NCBI GenBank assembly: GCA_026398285.1
Contig: JAPLTI010000141.1
Location: 1-7,998 of the forward strand
Source: Verrucomicrobiota bacterium
GTDB taxonomy: Bacteria > Verrucomicrobiota > Verrucomicrobiia > Chthoniobacterales > Terrimicrobiaceae
Reading direction: 5' to 3'
DNA: 7,998 bases
Shown: positions 1-5,226 of the stretch, piece by piece
How the letters are laid out: each line of letters starts with the position of its first letter
How positions within the stretch are numbered: position 1 is the first letter of the stretch
Notes under the pieces: generated by a model
Told to the model about the DNA's origin: nothing
The model's database searches: none
Seen by the model: the letters and a program-made list of their open reading frames with translations, nothing else
Made by a program: the position numbers and the translations under genes

Positions 1-164
1 TATTTTTTTCTTAGCTTTTGATATTTTTTAGCTCTCTTGTTCCAAGATCTATCGACGCCTCGGTCGAAATTTTTCCCAATCAATTCTGAGATTGCTTTAT
101 AGAGGAGGAAAGTATGCCGACAAACTCACTCACCGAATGCCAGTGCGGGGCGGCGATCCAGCGC
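1..164. other. AT-rich flank after the araD-like gene, no supported gene
   Basis: This stretch follows the stop codon of the minus-strand araD-like gene. Bases 1-113 are clearly richer in A and T than the rest of the window. I see no tRNA-like cloverleaf and no convincing intrinsic terminator. The best inverted repeat is a weak 5-bp stem (TCGAC/GTCGA, about 50-64) with no T-run after it in the minus-strand direction. It marks the end of the operon or the start of another unit beyond the window. Confidence 0.5.
102..116 (+). promoter_or_regulatory. Strong Shine-Dalgarno plus ATG on the plus strand, with no credible gene behind it
   Basis: A GAGGAGG motif at 102-108 sits five bases before an ATG at 114-116, which is an ideal ribosome binding site on the plus strand. 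The frame stays open to 854, but from 165 on it is antisense to the well-supported araD-like gene and its translation shows no recognisable domain. The first residues (MPTNSLTECQCGAAIQ) contain a CxC pair that could begin a zinc ribbon, but this is too short to judge. It could be chance, or the surviving start of a gene cut off by rearrangement. Confidence 0.25.
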
Positions 165-866
165 TCAGGATTTTTTCTGACCGTAGGTGGCGGTGGCGCC
201 GTGCTTGCGCAGGAAGTGTTTTTCCGAAAGGGCGAGTGCGGGCGGGGCGGCGTCGAGGGCCAGCGTCAGGGCGTGGAATGCCATGTCGGCGACGATTTCG
301 AGGGCGAGCGCGTTTTCCACGGCCTTCGCGGCCGATGGTCCCCAGGCGAAGGGGCCGTGGTTGCGGACCAGCACGGCCGGGATGTCGTTTGGGTTGCTGT
401 TTGCGAAGCGTTCGACAATCACCTTGCCGGTTTCCCATTCATAGGCCGAGGCGATTTCCTCGGGCGTGAGGGCACGGGTCAGCGGGACCGCTCCTCGGAA
501 GTAATCGGCATGCGTGGTGCCGAGCAAGGGAATCTCCCGCGCTGCCTGCGCGAACGCCACGGCCTTGCGGGAGTGCGTGTGCACGACCGAGCGGATGTCG
601 GAAAACGCCACAAACAAACAGCGGTGCGTGGGAGTGTCGGAGGAGGGATTGAGTGTGCCTTCGACGACCTTGCCGTCAAAGTCAACGATCACCATGTCAT
701 CCGGCGTGAGCGCGGAGTAATCCACCCCGCTCGGCTTGATGGCAAGAACGCCGGCCTGCCTGTCGCAGACGCTCACATTGCCGAAGGTGAGATCGACCAG
801 GCCGCTTTTCGGCAGGCTTTTGTTGGCGGCGCAGCATTCTTCGCGGATGTCTGAGTATCTTTTCAT
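165..866 (-). CDS. araD: L-ribulose-5-phosphate 4-epimerase (AraD/UlaF/SgbE type, class II aldolase superfamily)
   Basis: Predicted cytoplasmic zinc enzyme of 233 residues, the usual length for AraD, interconverting L-ribulose 5-phosphate and D-xylulose 5-phosphate to feed the pentose-phosphate pathway. Seen directly: GNVS near 29-32, IKPSGVDY near 43-50, SSDTPTHR near 75-82, VHTHSR near 95-100, GTTHADYF near 116-123, NHGPFAWG near 169-176 and a C-terminal KHGATATYGQ. From what I recall of E. coli AraD, the zinc ligands correspond to His96, His98 and His170 (plus Asp77), and the catalytic pair to Asp121 and Tyr228; all are present. Similarity to E. coli AraD is near end to end, so epimerase is favoured over fuculose-phosphate aldolase; the UlaF or SgbE paralogues (same reaction, other pathways) remain possible. 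The ATG at 866 lies 11 bp after the amidohydrolase stop, so the two are probably co-transcribed. No Shine-Dalgarno is seen. It is the last gene of the run. Confidence 0.93.
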   Translation of the reverse strand: MKRYSDIREECCAANKSLPKSGLVDLTFGNVSVCDRQAGVLAIKPSGVDYSALTPDDMVIVDFDGKVVEGTLNPSSDTPTHRCLFVAFSDIRSVVHTHSRKAVAFAQAAREIPLLGTTHADYFRGAVPLTRALTPEEIASAYEWETGKVIVERFANSNPNDIPAVLVRNHGPFAWGPSAAKAVENALALEIVADMAFHALTLALDAAPPALALSEKHFLRKHGATATYGQKKS

Positions 867-877
867 GGTAATGTATT

Positions 878-1921
878 TTACAGGCCCAGCAAGCGCACGG
901 CGTTTTGATGGAGAATTTTTGCGGCGATGTCCTCGGGCAGGCCAAGCCCGTAGATTTCGAAGGGCGCGATGCTGCGTTTGAAGGGCGGCGATATTTGGAC
1001 TTTCGACGAGGTGATGAACTCGATGTTGGAAATGTTGAACGCTGCGGTCGTCTCGATGTAGCGCTCCCTCGGGTCGGCGCCGTTGAGGGGGATTTCGCCG
1101 GGTTGATAGAGGATCTGCGCCTGCTGGCCGGTCGGGACATTGGTGTCGTCGAAGATCACATCGGTGCCGAAGAATATGCGGTCGGCATAGGCGGTGAAAA
1201 ATTCGCGCGTGTGGGCGGCGCGGCGGGCGCTGCGGGCGAGTTCCGGGACGCGGGCCGAGAAGTCATAGACGATATTCGGGTGCGCATCGAGGTCCTCTGC
1301 GGCGCAGTCGAGCGAGTCAGCTTTTTCGGCGCAATGAGGGAAAATGAAGGTCGTGCCGCGATGGCGGGCCACCATTTCGATTCGGTCGCCGAGCAACTCG
1401 TTCGCTGAAGGTTGACCCGTGTTGTAATAGGTCCACCACGCGTATTCGCCGTAGAGGACGCCATTCCAGAAATTGAATTCATTCACCGGTTCCCAAAAGT
1501 TTGGCGGGTCGGCGCTGTGGATGAGCACCGGAATTCCCAGTTCCCCGGCCTTTGCCCAGATGGGATCGAGTTCCGAATCGCTTGGGCGCCAGTAGCGGCC
1601 ATCGGGGCGGCGGTAGCCGAGGCCAAGGGCCTTGAAAACTTTCAGCCCGCGCATGCCTGCGGCGTAATCGCGCTCCATCTGCGCTGCGGCGGTCTTGCCG
1701 AAATCCGGCTCATTGATGCGGCTGTAGTCGACATTTCCGAAGGTGATGAAACGCCCGGGGTATTTTGCGAAGGCATCGATGTGGCGTTGCAGGCCCTCGC
1801 CAAAGCCATCATGCCACGCCAGCACGACGGAGAGTTCGATCCCACTGCGGTCCATCGCCGCGACGGCGAGGTCGGCATAGTGCGGGAACACATGCGTGTG
1901 GATGTCGATGACGCGTGGCAT
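878..1921 (-). CDS. Amidohydrolase-2 family TIM-barrel hydrolase (possible sugar lactonase)
   Basis: A 347-residue metal-dependent hydrolase of the amidohydrolase superfamily (amidohydrolase_2 / COG2159-like). Visible metal and active-site elements in order are IDIHTH with His8 and His10 after strand 1, GLKVFK with Lys94, LIHSADPP with His135, FPHCAEK with His196, and FFGTDVIFD with Asp254; the end NAVRLLGL is typical of the family. The start at 1921 was chosen because IDIHTH then falls at the N-terminus as usual. The frame is open 36 codons further upstream, but that stretch is low-complexity Ser/Pro/Thr sequence overlapping the upstream gene. The gap to that gene's stop is 4 bp, so translation may be coupled. 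Family members include sugar lactonases and decarboxylases; in a sugar operon, hydrolysis of a sugar lactone is a reasonable guess but not shown. No signal peptide is seen, so it is probably cytoplasmic. Confidence 0.88.
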   Translation of the reverse strand: MPRVIDIHTHVFPHYADLAVAAMDRSGIELSVVLAWHDGFGEGLQRHIDAFAKYPGRFITFGNVDYSRINEPDFGKTAAAQMERDYAAGMRGLKVFKALGLGYRRPDGRYWRPSDSELDPIWAKAGELGIPVLIHSADPPNFWEPVNEFNFWNGVLYGEYAWWTYYNTGQPSANELLGDRIEMVARHRGTTFIFPHCAEKADSLDCAAEDLDAHPNIVYDFSARVPELARSARRAAHTREFFTAYADRIFFGTDVIFDDTNVPTGQQAQILYQPGEIPLNGADPRERYIETTAAFNISNIEFITSSKVQISPPFKRSIAPFEIYGLGLPEDIAAKILHQNAVRLLGL

Positions 1922-1925
1922 GGAT

Positions 1926-2237
1926 TCAGTAGTTGAGGTTTTCGTAGAACTCGATTTTGACGGATTTGAAAAATTCCGACTGCTTGGCGAAAAGTTCCTC
2001 ATGGGTGTCGTCGGCGGCAAAGGCATCAAGCGCCTTGCGGGCCTCGTCGAGGCTGGCGAACTCGCCTTGCCACACCAGCGTGTTGCAGGGCTCGCTGCCG
2101 GAGATCGGCTTCATGCGTTTGCCTTGCGGAAGGTCGGGGCGGGAATGTTCGAGGGCGGCGAAGCGGCGTTCGAGCTCGAGGAATTCTTTTTCCTTACGGA
2201 CATCGAACTGCTGGAGGATGCGCATGGTGACGGACAT
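1926..2237 (-). CDS. Small ferredoxin-like dimeric alpha/beta-barrel protein (NIPSNAP/mutarotase-like)
   Basis: A 103-residue protein placed tightly between the kinase (15-bp gap) and the amidohydrolase (4-bp gap), which supports a real gene. It has a beta strand (VTMRILQQFDV), a helix rich in Glu and Arg (KEFLELERRFAALEH), a second strand around NTLVWQGEF, a helix (SLDEARKALDAF), an acidic helix (HEELFAKQSEFF) and a final strand (SVKIEFYENL). That order suits a dimeric alpha/beta barrel, the fold of NIPSNAP proteins, antibiotic-biosynthesis monooxygenases and L-rhamnose mutarotase. I do not see the residues of the RhaM mutarotase itself, so mutarotase is only a contextual guess. A second ATG lies at codon 5. 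No Shine-Dalgarno precedes either. The product is probably a cytoplasmic accessory of the sugar pathway. Confidence 0.7.
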   Translation of the reverse strand: MSVTMRILQQFDVRKEKEFLELERRFAALEHSRPDLPQGKRMKPISGSEPCNTLVWQGEFASLDEARKALDAFAADDTHEELFAKQSEFFKSVKIEFYENLNY

Positions 2238-2252
2238 AGTGATGTATTGGGT

Positions 2253-3272
2253 TTATTGGAGAAATTGTTGAACGGCGGCAGGCGGGGTGAGGCCATGACT
2301 GGCGGCAAAGTCGCGCAACGCATGGCGGTCGATATCCGGGTGGATCGTGTGGGCGCTGGTGACCGACATGGCTCCGGCGAGAATGCCGATCCATTGGGCA
2401 TCGGCGAGGGCAAGACCTGCGGCAAGACCGGCAAGGATACCCGAGAAATGCGCGTCGCCCGCGCCGGCGGCGCTTTGAACCTCGACCTTCGGCGTGGCGA
2501 TGAAATGGAGGTCGCGACCATCGAAAGTCCAACTGCCCGTCGCTCCGGCGGTGATGGAAAGTTTCAGTTGCGGAAATTGCGGCCCGAGACGGGCGGCGAT
2601 TTTTTCAACGATGGCCGCTGGTTCCCCTTCGGCACTGGTTTGCGCGAGGCTTGCGGCTTCGTCGAGATTGATGGCCAAAAGATCGACCCGCGAGAGAAGC
2701 GAGGACTCGCGCACCGTTCCCATTTCCTCGGAGGAAAACGAGGCCGCACGCAGGAAGCCGTGTTGATGCGCAAGATCGAGTAGTTCCAGGCGCGCGGCGA
2801 GCGGAACCTCCGGCACCGCGAGCGCAATGCCTCGCCCAGCGTATCGGGCAAAGTGCGGCGCGGCTTTTTGAATATCCGCCGCAGTCACGCGTCCGCTGGC
2901 GGAGTCGGTGACGGTGAGATTCCCTCCCGAGCCATCGGGATAGAGAAGGCAAATGCAATCGAGCGTCTGCTCGCCGGGCATGATGGCGGTGTGCGAGACA
3001 TCGAGGCCCTCGGTGCGCATTTCCTCCACCAGCCTGCGTCCAGCGGCATCATCGCCGACTCTACCCACCGGCAGGGTTTTGAAATCCCCGCCCACCAGGC
3101 GCTGCACATAGTGGCTGATGATATGCAGCTTGCAGTAGTCGCGGCGGTCGAGGAATTGCCCGCCCCGGCTCTCCTCGCGGCCGAGCGTGTGGTTTCCACT
3201 CAACGCAAAGAAGGTTCCGGTGCCGATGCCTCCGGTGCCGATCATGGCATCGTATTTTCGAGTGGGGTTCAT
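2253..3272 (-). CDS. PfkB-family carbohydrate kinase (ribokinase fold)
   Basis: A 339-residue ATP-dependent sugar kinase of the ribokinase/PfkB family, expected to phosphorylate a monosaccharide or sugar phosphate in the cytoplasm. Visible elements: a glycine-rich N-terminal strand (MIGTGGIGTG, 10-19), the substrate-side segment GRVGDDAAG (70-78), an NLDEA motif at 202-206 matching the family's NxxE motif (magnesium/phosphate), and the anion-hole and catalytic-base signature AAGAGDAHFSG at 268-278 with Asp273 as base. The usual DT before GAGD is replaced by AA, and the region between the first strand and GRVGDD (GREESRGGQFL...) differs from the classic GGKGAN motif, so the substrate is uncertain. 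The start at 3272 is preferred over an ATG at 3305, because the latter would overlap the upstream gene by 19 bp and add unconserved residues. The upstream stop is 14 bp away. With the adjacent NagB-like gene it forms a kinase plus isomerase/deaminase pair. Confidence 0.9.
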   Translation of the reverse strand: MNPTRKYDAMIGTGGIGTGTFFALSGNHTLGREESRGGQFLDRRDYCKLHIISHYVQRLVGGDFKTLPVGRVGDDAAGRRLVEEMRTEGLDVSHTAIMPGEQTLDCICLLYPDGSGGNLTVTDSASGRVTAADIQKAAPHFARYAGRGIALAVPEVPLAARLELLDLAHQHGFLRAASFSSEEMGTVRESSLLSRVDLLAINLDEAASLAQTSAEGEPAAIVEKIAARLGPQFPQLKLSITAGATGSWTFDGRDLHFIATPKVEVQSAAGAGDAHFSGILAGLAAGLALADAQWIGILAGAMSVTSAHTIHPDIDRHALRDFAASHGLTPPAAVQQFLQ

Positions 3273-3286
3273 GGTGAGCGTATCGA

Positions 3287-4178
3287 TTAAAGCCCCAGAT
3301 CCCACTCGGGATGGATGCTCACGGGATGCGTGGCAGTTTCCAAGGTGGCGGTGACGAGTGCGTCAGGATGCTCTTGCAACAGGGTCATCGGATACTCCGG
3401 CGTCGGTTCGCTGAAGAGGGCCACACGCAGCGCGGTTTGTTTCCAAGCCCCGGTGTCGCTGAAGAGGCGCACCTTTTTTGCCGAGAGGCATTCCTTGAGC
3501 CCAAGGGTCACGCTCATCGGAGGCACAAATTGGTAGGCACAGCCGAAGGTGCGCTGGGCGAGGGCGATGATGGTATCGAGGTTGTTGTCCTGAACACGCA
3601 CGCTGCAATTGCGCAGGTCGTCGAGCGAGAGCGAGCTGAAGGGATGCCGCCGCGCCTGGTTGTAGGCGATGTGACCGTCCTGCCCCCAACCGCCGTAGGT
3701 GATGTCGATTCGGCGCGCGGGCGATCTCATCGGCGATTTCCTGAAAATTTGTCGCGTTCGGCCACCAGCGGTTTTCCTCGGGCGTGAGCAAGGCGGGGTT
3801 GATCGGACCATAGAACTCGCGCTCCATGAATCCCCGGAAGCTGTAGGGATGGTTGCGCGGCAACTCGCGGCCCTGCCAGTCGAGGCATTCGTCCATGTGG
3901 AAAACTGTCAGATTACGCAGGCTGATCTGCTCACGGTTCACGACTTCGGCAAATGGCTTATACCAGCAAGCCGGACCACAGGGGATGATCGCGCGGGTCG
4001 GCAGGTTTTTTGCGTTGTTGCCCGCGATGAGGTCCGCAAGCTCGCGCGCCATGAGCACACCCATCGCCGCCGAATCGGCAGCAATGCGGAACGGCACTTT
4101 GCGAGCCGGGTGTTTTTCAAGATCGCTGGCCGGAATGCGGCACCAGCCGTGGAGTTGTTTAGCAGTGATGGTGTTCAT
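3287..4178 (-). pseudogene. NagB-like glucosamine-6-phosphate isomerase/deaminase family gene, split by a frameshift
   Basis: Two reading frames together make one NagB-family protein of about 296 residues. The N-terminal frame (from the ATG at 4178) gives residues 1-155 with VFHMDECLDW (Asp96 matches the NagB proton-transfer Asp72) and NHPYSFRGFMEREFY. The C-terminal frame, ending at a TAA at 3287, gives IDITYGGWGQDGHIAYNQ (Asp and His match NagB Asp141 and His143), RVQDNNLDTIIALAQRTFG and VTLGLKECL. The switch lies around 3711-3725 in a CG-rich tract (minus strand CCGCGCGCCG). Removing one base or restoring one CG unit rejoins the frames. Beyond the shift the N-terminal frame runs on to 3363 as nonsense. 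Typical NagB features are missing: the LPTGGTP phosphate loop reads IPCGPACWY, and Glu148 is Gln. So this is a divergent paralogue, with unknown substrate, not a safe GlcN6P deaminase. True mutation, sequencing error or programmed shift cannot be told apart here. Confidence 0.8.
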
Positions 4179-4187
4179 GAATAACGA

Positions 4188-4344
4188 GGTTTTTTTAGAC
4201 AGAATTTACAAAATTTATAGAATTAACGGGAACGGAAGCGGCAACGGCAAACGAGTTGGCACTTGTCATCCTTGATGAAAATCGGGGCCTGAAATCCTTG
4301 CCGCGCGCCAGTCGTTTTCCGACAGCTTGGCAAACCAGCTCGCG
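4188..4344. repeat. Direct repeat copy A (SGNH gene 3' end plus leader)
   Basis: This 157-bp stretch aligns without gaps to 5020-5176; I count 15 mismatches by eye, about 90% identity. Read on the minus strand it covers the last 25 or so codons of the intact SGNH gene, its stop at 4266-4268, and the intergenic leader down to nine bases before the start codon of the NagB-like gene at 4178. Confidence 0.93.
4198..4265 (-). promoter_or_regulatory. Structured intergenic leader before the NagB-like gene (copy A)
   Basis: Immediately after the SGNH stop codon the minus strand reads CAAGTGCCAACTCGTTTG (4265-4248), a 6-bp stem with two G-T wobble pairs and a 6-base loop. It is followed by a 6-bp-period tract of four units (NCCGYT, mostly NCCGTT, 4248-4225) and a 9-bp-period tract of three units (AATTCTATA, AATTTTGTA, AATTCTGTC, 4224-4198), then an A-run just before the start codon. 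There is no T-run after the hairpin, so it does not look like a standard terminator. A role as processing site, attenuator or promoter region is inference from its conservation in copy B. Confidence 0.45.
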
Positions 4345-5012
4345 GCCAGACGGCGGGTGCCCGCCTCGGTGAGGTGGACGCCATCCTCGACATGCGTGTC
4401 GGGCGCTTGGCCCGCAGGAGTGTGATCGGCATACGCACAAGCGAAGCCCTCCGCTGCCCGGCGGGTCGAGGCTTCGCGGAGGAGCGCATTGTAGGCATTC
4501 ACCCGGTCCGTGATGTCATCCGGCACCAGCGTTCCCCAGGGCTTCAAACCGGGCAGGATCGGCATGATGCCACCAACCAACAAGGCAGGCTTCGTCGCGG
4601 ATTGAAGGATGAGGTCCATCAGTTCCTCGGTGAGTGCTGCGCACTCCAAAGGATCGCCCACATACATGTCATTTGTGCCGATGAGCAACAACACGAGATC
4701 CGGACGATGGCTCTCGAGAGTTTCCGGCAGCGGGCTGTTTTCGGAGTTCTCCGTTTTGGCTCCATCGCGGATCATTTGAATTCGAAATCCGGAGTGCCCT
4801 TCGTGAAACGGTTGCTGCATGCCCTCGGAATTGAGTTGCGAACCACCGACAAACAAAAACTCCCAACCCGCATCACGCAGATGTGCCTGCAGCGGCCAGC
4901 GATAGCCGCCGGGAAAGCCCCCTCCCCTCGTGATCGAATCACCGATGCACAGGATGCGCACGGGAGCTTGGTCAGGTGTGGCGGATGCGGAAATAAGATG
5001 AGAGGTGGACAT
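4266..5012 (-). CDS. SGNH/GDSL-family hydrolase (esterase-like)
   Basis: A 248-residue SGNH hydrolase with all family blocks: block I CIGDSITRG with nucleophile Ser26, block II around GHSGFR with Gly near 75, block III GTND with Asn114, and block V VEDGVHLTEAG with Asp210 and His213 completing the catalytic triad. Family members are esterases or acetylesterases acting on acylated sugars, acetyl-xylan and similar substrates. The N-terminus (MSTSHLISASATPDQAP) has no hydrophobic core, so the enzyme is probably cytoplasmic and would act on imported oligosaccharides or intermediates. The ATG at 5012 has no Shine-Dalgarno and is preceded by an A-run shared with the leader of the next gene. The last codons and stop are duplicated upstream at 5098-5176. 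A lysophospholipase or other lipid esterase cannot be excluded; the sugar role is inferred from neighbours. Confidence 0.9.
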   Translation of the reverse strand: MSTSHLISASATPDQAPVRILCIGDSITRGGGFPGGYRWPLQAHLRDAGWEFLFVGGSQLNSEGMQQPFHEGHSGFRIQMIRDGAKTENSENSPLPETLESHRPDLVLLLIGTNDMYVGDPLECAALTEELMDLILQSATKPALLVGGIMPILPGLKPWGTLVPDDITDRVNAYNALLREASTRRAAEGFACAYADHTPAGQAPDTHVEDGVHLTEAGTRRLAASWFAKLSENDWRAARISGPDFHQG

Positions 5013-5029
5013 GAACTATGGTTTTTTTA

Positions 5030-5097
5030 GACAGAATTTACAGAATCTACAGAATTAACGGGAACGGACGCGGCAACTGCAAGCGAGTTGGCGCTTG
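5030..5097 (-). promoter_or_regulatory. Structured intergenic leader before the SGNH gene (copy B)
   Basis: After the remnant's stop codon the minus strand reads CAAGCGCCAACTCGCTTG (5097-5080), a perfect 6-bp stem with a 6-base loop. The two inner G-C pairs here are G-T wobbles in copy A, so pairing is kept while the sequence changes. The 9-bp-period tract at 5056-5030 reads AATTCTGTA, GATTCTGTA, AATTCTGTC. A TTGCAG and TTAATT pair 18 bases apart could be a weak promoter, but I give this little weight. Confidence 0.45.
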
Positions 5098-5176
5098 TCA
5101 TCTTTGACGGAAATCGGGGCATGAAATCCTTGCCGCGCACCAGTCGTTTTCCGAGAGCTTGGCAAACCAACTCACG
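5098..5176 (-). pseudogene. Remnant 3' end of a second SGNH hydrolase gene
   Basis: On the minus strand this encodes SWFAKLSENDWCAARISCPDF and a few more residues before a TGA at 5100-5098. It matches the C-terminal end of the intact SGNH hydrolase (SWFAKLSENDWRAARISGPDF), with changes Arg to Cys, Gly to Cys, His to Arg and Gly to Arg. No catalytic block is left, and nothing upstream resembles the rest of the gene. The simplest reading is a tandem duplication of the SGNH gene with its downstream leader, followed by loss of nearly all of the upstream copy. The piece probably makes no protein. Confidence 0.85.
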
Positions 5177-5226
5177 AGCAGAATTGGCAGAAGTCAACGC
5201 ATGCTGCGGCTTTTTTGGATATCAGA
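5177..5226. other. Short spacer between LamG gene and SGNH remnant
   Basis: This 50-bp spacer follows the LamG gene stop and precedes the repeat. I see no hairpin followed by a T-run, so there is no sign of transcription termination here, and read-through into the SGNH gene is plausible. The boundary at about 5176 is where homology to the intact SGNH gene ends and is the likely deletion junction. Confidence 0.5.

Larger units (their letters stand above)
5020..5176. repeat. Direct repeat copy B (SGNH gene remnant plus leader)
   Basis: This is the partner of 4188-4344, at a constant offset of 832 bp with no insertions or deletions. Its leader part ends seven bases before the start codon of the intact SGNH gene at 5012. 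Sequence on either side of the two copies is not similar, including the coding sequence downstream of the two start codons. Confidence 0.93.

Noticed and set aside
1..164. Intrinsic terminator after the araD-like gene
   Set aside because: The only inverted repeat (about 50-64) has a 5-bp stem and no T-run after it in the direction of transcription.
114..854. Long plus-strand open frame opposite the araD-like gene
   Set aside because: Apart from its first 50 bases it is antisense to a gene with all AraD motifs; the translation is Gly/Arg-rich, matches no family I know, and is what a GC-rich third position on the other strand produces.
1926..2237. Naming the small protein L-rhamnose mutarotase (RhaM)
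   Set aside because: Length and fold pattern fit, but I cannot find the residues expected of RhaM, and no rhamnose genes are present.
1896..2783. Plus-strand frame of 295 codons spanning three minus-strand genes
   Set aside because: It crosses the kinase, the small protein and the amidohydrolase start, has no recognisable domain, and the minus-strand products are clearly conserved.
3363..3710. Continuation of the N-terminal NagB-like frame beyond the frameshift
   Set aside because: The translation after residue 157 loses all NagB similarity, while the other frame picks it up exactly there, so this tail is out-of-frame nonsense.
4374..5030. Plus-strand frame of 218 codons opposite the SGNH gene
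   Set aside because: The minus strand carries all SGNH catalytic blocks here, and the plus-strand translation has no domain features.
4188..5176. CRISPR array or IS element as explanation of the repeats
   Set aside because: There are only two copies 832 bp apart with a functional gene between them, no spacers, no terminal inverted repeats and no transposase.
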